DNA of 64,000 nt from Chitinophaga ginsengisoli (GTDB taxonomy: Bacteria > Bacteroidota > Bacteroidia > Chitinophagales > Chitinophagaceae): assembly GCF_003014595.1 (NCBI RefSeq), contig NZ_PYGK01000002.1, positions 579,555-643,554 on the forward strand. Reading direction: 5' to 3'. Each line of letters opens with the position of its first letter. Position 1 is the first letter of the stretch. Made by a program: the position numbers and the translations under genes. The notes under the pieces are model-generated. The model did not search any database. It worked only from the letters and a program-made list of their open reading frames with translations, and had not been told where the DNA came from. Shown in pieces: positions 27,214 to 35,917 of this stretch.

Positions 27214-28776
27214 ATGACTGATCAAACGAAAGGACTCCCGACAAATCCGCGGGCACTGATCGCTATTTGCCTGGCAGCGCTGATGTTCGGATTAGAGATC
27301 ACCAGTGTGCCGGTTATTCTTCCTACGCTCGAAAAAACACTGGGCAGTAATTTCAGCCAGTTGCAGTGGATCATGAATGCCTATACGATTGCCTGTACGA
27401 TGGTGCTGATGGGCACGGGTACACTGGCAGACCGCTTTGGACGTAAACGGGTCTTTATCATTAACGTGATTGGTTTTGGCATTACTTCTATCGTTTGTGG
27501 TATTGCCGGCACAACGGAACTGCTGATAGCAAGCCGTTTCTTCCAGGGGATGACCGGCGGCGCTATGTTCATTTGTACTATCGCGCTGCTTTCCCACCAG
27601 TATCCACAAGGGCCGCAGCGAAGTAAAGCATTTGCAGCCTGGGGAATCATTGCGGGTATCGGATTGGGCTTCGGGCCGATCATCGGCAGCATCATCAGCG
27701 AAACGATCAACTGGAGATGGGTATTCCTGATCCATGGAGCACTGGCACTGGGGACGATTTTATTGACCATCCCCGCTATAGCAGAATCGAGGGATCCTAA
27801 TGCCGGTAAGCTGGATCTGATAGGGATCGTACTACTATCGGCAGCAGTGTTCGCGCTCACTTACTATATCACACAGGGACCGGAAAACGGATTCACCAGT
27901 ACATCCTCATTGCTGGTGCTCCTTGCCGCCGTGGTGTTGATCATCGGGTTTGTATTGGCGGAGCTCCGTCAGCCTTATCCCATGATCGACTTTAAAGTGT
28001 TCCGGATACGACGGTTTACCGGAGCCATGATGGGATGTATCGGCATGAACTTCTCCTTCTGGCCCTTAATGGTATTTCTTCCCCTGTATTTCCAGGTAGC
28101 ACTGCGTTGTGATACACTCACCACCGGCTTGTGCCTGTTGGCTTATACACTGCCTACCCTGTTGTTTCCACCTGTAGGTGAGCGCCTCATGCAACGCTAC
28201 GGTGCCGGACGTGTTATTCCGGCAGGCCTATTACTGATCGGCACCGGTTTCTTTACCATGTATGCCAGCGGCAGTACATGGATAACGCTTTTATCAGGTT
28301 GTGTACTGGCTGGCAGTGGCCTGGGAATGGTCAATACACCTGTCACCAATACCGCCACAGGGGCTGTTCCGGGTAACCGTGCAGGTATGGCTTCCGGGAT
28401 CGATGTAAGCTGCCGGTTGATCACGCTGGCGATCAACATTGCGCTGATGGGTTTCCTGTTAGTACAGGGCACTTTTTCTTATCTGAGTGATGCGCTTCCA
28501 TTGGCCGGTTCAGACAAACTATTTGAGCTATCCAAACAGCTCGTAGCCGGCAGTCTGAAAGAGGAACAGACAGTCAACATAGCAACATTAACGGGAACGC
28601 ATCAACAGGCATTTTTTGGTAAAGCGCTGGAACAAGGTTTCGGTAGTGTTTTTTTATATGGTGGTGTGGGCGTATCGGTATTGGCGCTGATCAGTTTTCT
28701 GATCTTCAATCTGCAGCTAAGAACGAATAGTCCACAGTTAATACGACCTGTTGCAGAGTTATCAAGTGATAAATAA
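27214..28776 (+). CDS. DHA2-type MFS multidrug exporter (14 TM)
   Basis: A 520-residue major facilitator of the EmrB/QacA (DHA2) branch that exports drugs using the proton gradient. Motif A is LADRFGRKR (residues 71-79), motif C-like glycine residues are in AWGIIAGIGLGFGPIIGSII, and about 14 hydrophobic helices can be counted. It is divergent from an AraC regulator. No periplasmic adaptor (EmrA) or outer-membrane channel gene is adjacent. A hairpin terminator follows at 28814-28840. Confidence 0.93.
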   Translation: MTDQTKGLPTNPRALIAICLAALMFGLEITSVPVILPTLEKTLGSNFSQLQWIMNAYTIACTMVLMGTGTLADRFGRKRVFIINVIGFGITSIVCGIAGTTELLIASRFFQGMTGGAMFICTIALLSHQYPQGPQRSKAFAAWGIIAGIGLGFGPIIGSIISETINWRWVFLIHGALALGTILLTIPAIAESRDPNAGKLDLIGIVLLSAAVFALTYYITQGPENGFTSTSSLLVLLAAVVLIIGFVLAELRQPYPMIDFKVFRIRRFTGAMMGCIGMNFSFWPLMVFLPLYFQVALRCDTLTTGLCLLAYTLPTLLFPPVGERLMQRYGAGRVIPAGLLLIGTGFFTMYASGSTWITLLSGCVLAGSGLGMVNTPVTNTATGAVPGNRAGMASGIDVSCRLITLAINIALMGFLLVQGTFSYLSDALPLAGSDKLFELSKQLVAGSLKEEQTVNIATLTGTHQQAFFGKALEQGFGSVFLYGGVGVSVLALISFLIFNLQLRTNSPQLIRPVAELSSDK

Positions 28777-28813
28777 GACGAGGCACATGACGCCAAAAGA
28801 TAAAAAAACCTAT

Positions 28814-28840
28814 GGCCTCCGCTCCCGTGGGGGCCTTTTC
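28814..28840 (+). terminator. Terminator after the MFS gene
   Basis: GGCCTCC (28814-28820) pairs with GGGGGCC (28829-28835), followed by TTTTCTTTC. Confidence 0.75.
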
Positions 28841-29018
28841 TTTCGTTCGGGCATAGTCCAAAATACGCCCTATATCCCTAAAAAAGACATGATGAAAAAT
28901 ACATATATCTATGATATAAAAGATTCTCCTACTATAAAATAAACTGTTAGCAATATCAGTACACAATCATGTTTTTACACAATCCTTGTAAAACTGCTAT
29001 CCCAGTGTATTCCCTGAG

Positions 29019-29111
29019 ATAACCCATATATAACCCATATATAAGCCATATATGACCCATATATAACCCATATTTAAGAGATATGGGTTATATATGGGTT
29101 ATATATGGGTT
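29019..29111. repeat. 11-bp repeat array with inverted arm
   Basis: Five direct units of about 11 bp (consensus ATAACCCATAT; variants ATAAGCCATAT and ATGACCCATAT) run from 29019 to about 29073. After the short spacer TTAAGAG come three units in the opposite orientation (ATATGGGTTAT) to about 29111. The two arms could fold into a long hairpin. It lies in a gene-free gap. Confidence 0.85.
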
Positions 29112-29195
29112 GATGATGGTTTGTATTTGAATTGCAAGAACGAACGGAGCGAATTAAGACCCCTTCAACAGACTGTACAGAACAGCCTGATGGGC

Positions 29196-29230
29196 AATAA
29201 AAAGCCCCCTGGTCTGACCAGAGGGCTGTT
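29196..29230 (-). terminator. Terminator of the AHSA1 gene
   Basis: AGCCCCCTGGTC (29203-29214) pairs with GACCAGAGGGCT (29216-29227) with one mismatch; on the minus strand the stem is followed by CTTTTTATT. Confidence 0.8.
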
Positions 29231-29279
29231 GCAAATATGATTAAGTGGACCTAGTTGTTCCTGATATATAGTTCCCGCA

Positions 29280-29726
29280 TCATACCGGGATCTCAGGCTC
29301 TACTAACTTAGCCAGCTTTTCGAGGGATTCCTGCCAGCCCAGATAGCACATTTCGGCAGGTATAGCAGCGGGAATGCCTTCCTGCGTAATTTTTATTTCT
29401 GTACCCGCGATCGTTTTCCGGAGTGATACAGAAGTGGTCATTTCTCCTGGCAGGTTGGAATCATCAAATTGATCTGTGTATTTCAAAAACTCATTAGGTT
29501 TAAGTTCCAGGTATGTCCCGCCGAATGAATGGCTGTTACCGGTTGTAAAGTTCTGGAATGACATTTTATGAGTACCCCCTACGGATACATTCATTTCCTG
29601 AACGGTACAAACAAATCCATAAGGAGGTAACCAGGAAGCAATCGCAGCGGCTTCAGTAAATGCGCGGTATACTTTTTCAGGAGATGTTTTAAGCACTCTG
29701 TGCAGCGAAACAGCATTGTTTGACAT
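29280..29726 (-). CDS. SRPBCC/AHSA1-family protein
   Basis: A 148-residue START-like protein of the AHSA1 branch: LKTSPEKVYRAFTEAAAIAS near residues 12-31, GTYLELKPNEFLKYTDQF in the middle and CYLGWQESLEKLAKLVEP at the end, the standard C-terminal helix. Such proteins bind small hydrophobic ligands or act as chaperone co-factors. It is a single-gene unit ending in a clear terminator. Confidence 0.92.
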   Translation of the reverse strand: MSNNAVSLHRVLKTSPEKVYRAFTEAAAIASWLPPYGFVCTVQEMNVSVGGTHKMSFQNFTTGNSHSFGGTYLELKPNEFLKYTDQFDDSNLPGEMTTSVSLRKTIAGTEIKITQEGIPAAIPAEMCYLGWQESLEKLAKLVEPEIPV

Positions 29727-30285
29727 AAGATCTATTTTTGGTCCTACTCATCTGGCTTTTCGGTTCCGCCCGTTTTTTAAGTGGTCGCTGCTCCACTTAG
29801 TTTTATACTGGTTGTTTACCATTGATTCCGACACAACAAAGATGCGGAGAAGATTCAATTGGGATGGCGGCTACATAAGACATAATAAAGGGGTAATTAC
29901 GACCTCAAAGGAGTAAACCCTTATTTTGGGGTAATTGCGCCTTTTAAAAAGACTGTGCGCGATGGGCTGGCGAATATCAGTGAAAAGGCGCGTGATTTAA
30001 CGATATACAGTGACGAATTCCGTTGCATCGGCAGGCATAGTAAGCATTTCACAGCATCACACCATTCTGTCTTCACTTCTTCAAACAGTTTGCTGTAGCT
30101 ATTTTCAGAGGGGCAACATCTTTCCTGTGCTACACATAAAGTACTTCTTTTTCTCAGGCACATGTTTTGACCCCAACGTAGCAGAATATTCAGTGCGGTA
30201 CTAATGACCCACTTGTTTTGCTGATGATCATCGATAGCACAACAACCCGGCCCTCGAAAGGCTATCATTTATTAAACTCATTATT
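29727..30285. other. 559-bp gap without convincing gene
   Basis: On the minus strand there is a 115-codon frame (29921-30268) with odd composition (many Cys) and no recognisable domain. Another frame in the same stretch reads HVPEKKKYFMCSTGKM. This may be the remnant of a decayed gene or chance. Nothing else was found. Confidence 0.4.
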
Positions 30286-30711
30286 ATGAAAAAGTTTGTC
30301 TTAAGTCTTACAGTGTTACTCACTGCATTCACATTCAGTACAAAAGCGCAACACCAGGAACATGGAAAGGAAGTAACAAAATATCCACCTAAAGTGCTCT
30401 TCACAAAACAGCTCCCTGCCGATCTGAAAAAAGATGAAGCACAGGTCGTATTGGTGACATTTGCGCCAGGCGAAGTATCTCATGCGCACAGACATCCGAT
30501 GGCAACTGTTGGCTATGTACTGGAAGGCTCCATAGAATCTACTTTTGAAGGAGTGAAACATGTCTATAAACAAGGAGATGTTTTCTGGGAAGAACCAGGC
30601 GGATTGCACAATCAGACCAGGAATCTCAGCACAACCGAGAATGCTAAACTGGTGGTTTTCTTTGTAGGATCTACAGGAAGCCCGGTTCTCATCCCGGAGA
30701 AGACTAAATAG
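30286..30711 (+). CDS. Secreted cupin-domain protein
   Basis: A 141-residue protein with a signal peptide (1-21, ending STKAQ). A single small cupin follows: HAHRHPMATVGYVLEG (residues about 65-80) gives the first metal motif with two His, and GDVFWEEPGGLHNQTRN (about 98-114) the second. A periplasmic metal-binding cupin is therefore likely; the substrate or role is unknown. It stands as a single gene. Confidence 0.9.
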   Translation: MKKFVLSLTVLLTAFTFSTKAQHQEHGKEVTKYPPKVLFTKQLPADLKKDEAQVVLVTFAPGEVSHAHRHPMATVGYVLEGSIESTFEGVKHVYKQGDVFWEEPGGLHNQTRNLSTTENAKLVVFFVGSTGSPVLIPEKTK

Positions 30712-30835
30712 TAACCTCTTAGAGGCAAGGCAGCCATTCAAAATGACTGCCTTGTCTCTATTTCTCAGCGATTAAAGCACCGAAAGAAATATAAAGGAAG
30801 TTTATGGAATTCTCCATTTCATACATCTCCTTTGC

Positions 30836-31921
30836 ATGACAAGCTATTATCTTACCTGCGGAGGGATGTTCCTGCTGGCCCTCGCACATCTCAGTAATAC
30901 GCCAAGGGCGAATCCTGTTGCCAATGCCTGGCTGGGTGGCTTTTTCTGCTGCACCGGTAGTGCTGTACTGGCATTTATTGCGGAGAGTACAGGACTGGCC
31001 ATACGTTATCCCTTTCTCGTGCCCTTGTCGGAATCCATCCGGCTGCTGATGGCGCCCTCATTATATCTTGCTGTACTGTATTTTACCTCCGCCCGGCGCG
31101 ACTGGAAACGGGAAGATTACCTGCATTTTTTGCCAGCAGTAATGTTTTTGCCCCTATTGTTCTTCGGAGGCCCCCATTTACCCCGGTTTTTAGGTGTGCT
31201 GGTTGGTATCAGCGTTAAGTTACAGCTGCTTGTTTACTGGCTATTGTCTTTCTATCTGCTACGCAGGCACAGCCGTTCGATCCGGGAAGTGAATGCGGAG
31301 GTCCAAAGGATAGATCTGAAATGGCTGCAATATATGCTGCTGGGTATCGCTGCACTCATGTTACTCTGGTATAACCAGGTTTTCCAGATAAACGCTGAGT
31401 TGGAACGCTTTACTGGCGTGGGCTATTTATTAGCTATATATGTGATTGCCTTCTTTTCATTACGGCAGCGGGAAATTTTCCCCTACGCAGCAGCAGAGAA
31501 ATCCGCCCTCCAGGAAGTTATAGAAAAAAAGAGCCCTCCTCCACGCGTAACAGATGATGGCATTCAGCGCTTAAAAGCTCATCTGGACCATTTGATGGAA
31601 CAGGAGCAGTTATTTACCGACAGCGATCTTAATCTGCCCCAGCTGGCCGGAAAAATGGATATTTCGGTTCATGAGCTTTCCTACCTGCTTAATAAAGGAT
31701 ATGGACAGAACTTTTACCAATATATCAACCACCACCGGGTAGAACGGGTAAAGGAGCTGATGGTATCAGAAAAGCACCGGCACCTGAGCATGCTGGGTAT
31801 TGCCTTTGAGGCCGGGTTTAATTCCAAAACTACCTTTAACACCACTTTTAAGAAAATCACGGGGATGTCGCCTGGTGAATACCGGGAACTACTGGTACGG
31901 ATGGATACAACGGGGCATTAA
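30836..31921 (+). CDS. Membrane-bound AraC family regulator
   Basis: A 361-residue protein with about seven hydrophobic helices in residues 1-215, such as FLLALAHLSN and LLVYWLLSFYLL, followed by a C-terminal AraC domain (about 250-355: DISVHELSYLLNKGYGQNFY, IAFEAGFNSKTTFNTTFKKI). This fusion is common in Bacteroidota and links a membrane sensor to DNA binding. The start ATG lies one base after a CTTTG box; a second ATG at 30866 is possible. A membrane protein gene follows after about 40 bp on the same strand. Confidence 0.9.
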   Translation: MTSYYLTCGGMFLLALAHLSNTPRANPVANAWLGGFFCCTGSAVLAFIAESTGLAIRYPFLVPLSESIRLLMAPSLYLAVLYFTSARRDWKREDYLHFLPAVMFLPLLFFGGPHLPRFLGVLVGISVKLQLLVYWLLSFYLLRRHSRSIREVNAEVQRIDLKWLQYMLLGIAALMLLWYNQVFQINAELERFTGVGYLLAIYVIAFFSLRQREIFPYAAAEKSALQEVIEKKSPPPRVTDDGIQRLKAHLDHLMEQEQLFTDSDLNLPQLAGKMDISVHELSYLLNKGYGQNFYQYINHHRVERVKELMVSEKHRHLSMLGIAFEAGFNSKTTFNTTFKKITGMSPGEYRELLVRMDTTGH

Positions 31922-31963
31922 AACAATGATCCATGGCTACTATTGCAGAAAAACCTGGTAGCT

Positions 31964-33043
31964 ATGGAACATGTAAAATTCTCCCGGAAATTGCTCGTTT
32001 GTCTGTTGGCCGGACTCATTATCGCTGCCGTGCTGCGGCGGGTGATGGCCCGTTATTTTATCACTTTGATGCCCGTCACCGGCGTCTGGGGACTTTCCCT
32101 GTTATGCCTGTTGGTCTTTTGGGTATATCCATTTGTCTGGCATTGGCAGGAAAAACGTGGAAAGGGAAATTCCCCCGCCAGGCTCCTTTGCCTTCAATCC
32201 CTGATAGCCTATACCCTCGCATTTGATCTCGCCTCATTCGGCTGGCAAAAGATCTTCCACCTGCAAATGGTAGTGCCCCTTGGCATACTGGACCTTCCTT
32301 TTAACAGCCTGGATGGAGAAACACTTACATGGGCTTATTTCAGGCGTTCCTACCCTTTTACAGTCACCATTGCCATTTCTCAGATGGTAAGCGCCTACCT
32401 GCTATTATGGCCACGAACCCGCCTGCTGGGATTGATCTGTATGATTCCCATTTTACTGAATATTATATTCATAGATTTCTTTTATCATCTACCCGTTGGC
32501 GTATTACTACATGCTATCATTCTAATGTCGGGAGTGATATATCTTTTGATGCAATACCGGACTTCCCTGGTGCATTTCTTCTTCCGGACACTGCCTGCTG
32601 CCGCGACAACTTTTAACAGACCCACTATGTACCTGTTACGTGCAGCGGTGATACTGATACCATTGGTCCTGCTGGCGACTTACAACTATCCAGACAAGCA
32701 TCCACAATTTACCGGCAAGTATATGGTCAGTCACCTGACGGTGAATGGCAGACCGGTAGTGGCGCATAGTACAAAAGACAGTGTGCTCACCTCCGTATAT
32801 ATGGATTGGCAGGATGACTTTGTGCTTGAATTTAACAACTATAACAATAGGTATATCGGTACATACAGCTACGCCCCTGAAACAGATAGTCTTCATGTAC
32901 AGTGGCGTTATCCGGCGGCATTCAACATGCCCTTCTCCGGTAGTCTGAAGAAGACAGATAAAAGAGGCGATTATTCATTCATAGGATATATGGGTACTGA
33001 CACACTGGAAATGCGGCTGGAGAGATTACCGGAACCCAGGTAA
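31964..33043 (+). CDS. DoxX-like membrane protein with C-terminal soluble domain
   Basis: I choose the ATG at 31964 (MEHVKFSRKLLVC), 359 residues. About seven TM helices lie in residues 8-225, with the phrases FGWQKIFHLQM and WPRTRLLGLICMIPIL that recall the DoxX/DoxD group. The last 120 residues form a beta-rich domain outside the membrane (GKYMVSHLTVNGRPVV, YIGTYSYAPETDSLHVQW). It follows the membrane AraC regulator closely and may be co-transcribed with it or controlled by it. A two-way terminator follows. Confidence 0.75.
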   Translation: MEHVKFSRKLLVCLLAGLIIAAVLRRVMARYFITLMPVTGVWGLSLLCLLVFWVYPFVWHWQEKRGKGNSPARLLCLQSLIAYTLAFDLASFGWQKIFHLQMVVPLGILDLPFNSLDGETLTWAYFRRSYPFTVTIAISQMVSAYLLLWPRTRLLGLICMIPILLNIIFIDFFYHLPVGVLLHAIILMSGVIYLLMQYRTSLVHFFFRTLPAAATTFNRPTMYLLRAAVILIPLVLLATYNYPDKHPQFTGKYMVSHLTVNGRPVVAHSTKDSVLTSVYMDWQDDFVLEFNNYNNRYIGTYSYAPETDSLHVQWRYPAAFNMPFSGSLKKTDKRGDYSFIGYMGTDTLEMRLERLPEPR

Positions 33044-33065
33044 CGGCAATGACAGAAAATAAGAA

Positions 33066-33096
33066 AGCTTCAGGCTTGCTGGCCTGAAGCTCTTTA
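33066..33096. terminator. Bidirectional terminator
   Basis: AGCTTCAGGC (33066-33075) and GCCTGAAGCT (33082-33091) form a perfect 10-bp stem between two convergent genes. Confidence 0.85.
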
Positions 33097-33117
33097 TTGC
33101 CACATATTACATGGCAC

Positions 33118-34014
33118 TCAATGCTGATTTCTGAAATCCTTCGGAGATACTCCTGTTTTCTTTTTAAACAACTTGGTAAAATGCGAAGGGTGTTCAAAGC
33201 CAAGATCATATGCAATTTCACTAATTGCCTTCTCCGTACTCCACAATAATGATTTGGCTTTGTCAATCAACTTGAAGTAGATATGTTCCTGCGTCGATTT
33301 ACCGGTGTATTTGTTCAGCAGATCGGCGAGATAATTGGTGGACAGGTTCAACTGTGACGCAAAATATTTTACTTCCGGCAAGCCTGTTCCATTAAGTGAC
33401 TCCTGGTTGAAATAATCCGACAACAGCCTGTCGAATTTCTGCACGATATCGTTGCTTGATTTCTCTCTTGTCAAAAACTGACGATCATAGAAACGTACGC
33501 AATAAGCGAAGAACAACTCTAGATTACTCAAAATAAGATTACTGGAATGTTTATCGAGATTCATCCCAATTTCCCGCTGGATATTTTTGATACACTCTTC
33601 GAGGATCACCTTCTCTGCTTCTGAGATATGCAATGCCTCATTGGCCTCATATCCAAAGAAAGACAACTCGCTCAGCTTACGCCCCCTGATATTTATATTC
33701 AGGAAATCAGGATGGATATATATCCCCCAGCCCTCTATTACCTTTATGTCCGGGTCGGGCGATAAAACCTGGTAGGGCCCCGTAAACATCAGCGAACCTT
33801 CAGAAAAATCATAGGTAGTACGACCATACCCAAATTGCCCCTTTATTTTCTTGCAGGAAACGCCATAAAGATTCAACCTGTATACGTCCCCGGGCACGCG
33901 GTGGGAGCGATCTACCTTAGCAAGATCAACAATGCTTATCAAAGGATGCACGGGTTTTTCATAATGAAAGAACTCATGCAGTTCTGAAATTGAGTGAATA
34001 TCTACATATCTCAT
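33118..34014 (-). CDS. AraC family regulator of tandem SDR-AraC cassette 1
   Basis: A 298-residue regulator. The N-terminal sensing domain (HPLISIVDLAKVD, GRTTYDFSEGSLMFTGPYQV) is followed by an AraC double HTH at about 200-295: QLNLSTNYLADLLNKYTGKS and DLGFEHPSHFTKLFKKKTGV. It is clearly paralogous to the regulator at 34.9 kb along its whole length. The SDR gene upstream ends 51 bp before it on the same strand. Confidence 0.93.
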   Translation of the reverse strand: MRYVDIHSISELHEFFHYEKPVHPLISIVDLAKVDRSHRVPGDVYRLNLYGVSCKKIKGQFGYGRTTYDFSEGSLMFTGPYQVLSPDPDIKVIEGWGIYIHPDFLNINIRGRKLSELSFFGYEANEALHISEAEKVILEECIKNIQREIGMNLDKHSSNLILSNLELFFAYCVRFYDRQFLTREKSSNDIVQKFDRLLSDYFNQESLNGTGLPEVKYFASQLNLSTNYLADLLNKYTGKSTQEHIYFKLIDKAKSLLWSTEKAISEIAYDLGFEHPSHFTKLFKKKTGVSPKDFRNQH

Positions 34015-34046
34015 TAGATATATTTTTTATAGCTGTAGCCGGTTTA

Positions 34047-34054
34047 CAAAGGTA
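34047..34054 (-). promoter_or_regulatory. Possible -7 promoter box of AraC gene 1
   Basis: On the minus strand TACCTTTG fits TAnnTTTG, 33 bp before the start codon at 34014. The -33 box is not convincing. Confidence 0.45.
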
Positions 34055-34064
34055 ATCCAATCTA

Positions 34065-34829
34065 TCAGATAAAGATACCACCGCCTACTTCGATACGTTG
34101 TGCATTCACAAAGCGGCTATCTTCCGAAAGGAGTGACGCAACAAAAAGTCCAATATCATCAGCATCGCCAAGACGGCCCAATGCTATCATACTAGCTATT
34201 TGCTGGCGATGGGCCTCATCTCCTTTTCCTCCACCGAATTCGGTATCAATGGCTCCTGGTGCAACAGTGTTAACACGGATCCTTCTATCGGCATACTCTT
34301 TCGCGAAGTATCTTGTCAACGCCTCTATTCCTGCTTTGATAGCGCCATAGACAGCTACTCCGGGGAATGCGAACCGGGCAAGGCCGGATGAGACATTAAT
34401 AATATGTCCGCCATCCGCTACTAACGGAAGCAGCTTTTGTGTCAGGAAGAATACGCTTTTAAAGTTAACATTTACAAGCTCGTCAAAGATGGCTTCGGTG
34501 GTATCTTTGATCAGCATTCTTTGCGCTATTCCTGCATTATTTACCAGGTAGTCGAAGTGGGTCCGGTTCCATTCTCTTTTAAGAATCTGCTGTACCTGGT
34601 CAGCGAAACTGTCAAATGATGAGACGTCAGCAGCATCCCATTTTAAGGCAACGGCTTTGCCGCCATTTGCATTGATCTCATCAGCTACTGCCATTCCCTT
34701 TTCCGGGTTGCCGTTATAAGTAAGGATCACTCCTATTCCACGCTTGGCTGCATTCAGCGCTATGCTCTTTCCTATACCTCTGCTCCCACCGGTCACCAGT
34801 ACGATTTTTGATTTCTGATCTGTTGTCAT
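34065..34829 (-). CDS. SDR family oxidoreductase (cassette 1)
   Basis: I choose the ATG at 34829 (MTTDQKSKIVLVTGG), 254 residues, the usual SDR length; the earlier start at 34895 adds an unlikely extension. The cofactor motif TGGSRGIG is at residues 13-20, NNAG near the middle, the catalytic Ser in INVSSGLARF and the YxxxK motif in VAVYGAIKAGIEAL. The C-terminus RFVNAQRIEVGGGIFI is typical. It should reduce or oxidise a small carbonyl or alcohol with NAD(P)H. It precedes a paralogous AraC regulator. Confidence 0.92.
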   Translation of the reverse strand: MTTDQKSKIVLVTGGSRGIGKSIALNAAKRGIGVILTYNGNPEKGMAVADEINANGGKAVALKWDAADVSSFDSFADQVQQILKREWNRTHFDYLVNNAGIAQRMLIKDTTEAIFDELVNVNFKSVFFLTQKLLPLVADGGHIINVSSGLARFAFPGVAVYGAIKAGIEALTRYFAKEYADRRIRVNTVAPGAIDTEFGGGKGDEAHRQQIASMIALGRLGDADDIGLFVASLLSEDSRFVNAQRIEVGGGIFI

Positions 34830-34939
34830 AAAGAATATTTTTATGACATAAAGTTCGGCCTGTTCGGGATCATCGGCTTTTACATATGATGGCAAGATTT
34901 ATACATTACACTGATTGTATTGTATTGTATTGGCTTTTA

Positions 34940-35857
34940 TCAATTAAAAGATTTCCTGAATGCCACCGGCGAAAGATTTGTCTTATTCCTGAACAGCTTA
35001 CTGAACGATTGCGGATGTTCAAAGCCCAGCTCATAGGCAACTTCACTTACAGATAAGCTGGTGGTAGATAATTTCTCCTTCGCTTTTTCAATGAGTTTTT
35101 GATGTATATGCTGCTGTGCATTCTGACCGGTAAGTGACCGTAACATATCGCTTAAATAACCGGGAGAGAAGTTTAAGCGTTCTGAGAGGTATTGTACTGT
35201 CGGAATGCCTTGTCTTAACGAGATCTGGTCATTAAAATAATCATCCAGTATCTCTTCCATCCGCTGTAATACATCATTGCTGACTGCTTTACGGGTAATG
35301 AACTGGCGCTTATAAAACCGCTGTGCGTAGGTCAGTAGTAACTCAATCTGCGCAATCATTACATCCTGGCTGAAATCGTCTATTCTGCTGTTCAATTCTT
35401 CCTCCATGATGCTAAAGATGGAAACAATGGACGTCTTTTCTTTATCTGACAAGTGTAAAGCTTCATTAGCCGTATATGAAAAGAAGCCATATTGTCTGAT
35501 CTTCTTCGCTATTGGATAGCCGAGAAAGAAATCAGGGTGGATGAGTAAGGTATATCCCGAAAGCTCCTGCGTTTCATCACCTCTGCCAATTACCTGGTTG
35601 GGAGAAGCGAATAACAGTCCACCTTCGTCGAAATCATAATACCCCTGCCCATATTTTAACTTTCCACCTAAATGAGTTCGATAAGATATCTTATAGAAAT
35701 TCAACACATGGGAACCGGGCAATTTACTGCTCTCGACTTTATTCTTATCATTGTCTATTAAACTTATTAACGGATGCAATGGCTTAGGTAAGCCTAATGC
35801 CCGGTGCGCATCGGAGATGGAATCTAATGTATAATGATCTGTTTCGTTCTTTTTCAT
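34940..35857 (-). CDS. AraC family regulator of tandem SDR-AraC cassette 2
   Basis: A 305-residue regulator whose whole length parallels the regulator at 33.1 kb: HPLISLIDNDKNKV, GYYDFDEGGLLFASPNQVIG, RFYKRQFITRKAVSNDV and the HTH phrase ELGFEHPQSFSKLFRNKTNL. It is downstream of an SDR gene with a 60-bp gap. The two SDR-AraC pairs appear to derive from a duplication; the regulators diverged in the ligand-binding half more than in the HTH. Confidence 0.93.
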   Translation of the reverse strand: MKKNETDHYTLDSISDAHRALGLPKPLHPLISLIDNDKNKVESSKLPGSHVLNFYKISYRTHLGGKLKYGQGYYDFDEGGLLFASPNQVIGRGDETQELSGYTLLIHPDFFLGYPIAKKIRQYGFFSYTANEALHLSDKEKTSIVSIFSIMEEELNSRIDDFSQDVMIAQIELLLTYAQRFYKRQFITRKAVSNDVLQRMEEILDDYFNDQISLRQGIPTVQYLSERLNFSPGYLSDMLRSLTGQNAQQHIHQKLIEKAKEKLSTTSLSVSEVAYELGFEHPQSFSKLFRNKTNLSPVAFRKSFN

Positions 35858-35917
35858 ACTGAAAAATTACTGAAATTACAACCGGCAAATAACATTATTG
35901 CCGGTTATAATATTTGT

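Larger units (their letters stand above)
28777..29279. other. 503-bp gene-free gap with terminators and repeat array
   Basis: It holds the exporter's terminator, the 11-bp repeat array and the minus-strand terminator of the AHSA1 gene. No credible gene was seen; short frames here cross the hairpins. Confidence 0.7.

Noticed and set aside
28751..28942. 63-codon frame after the exporter gene
   Set aside because: It runs through the terminator hairpin.
29019..29111. CRISPR array
   Set aside because: The repeats are only 11 bp, have no unique spacers of CRISPR size, and turn around halfway.
29921..30268. 115-codon minus-strand frame
   Set aside because: Odd composition with many Cys, no recognisable domain, no ribosome binding site or promoter; possibly decayed sequence.
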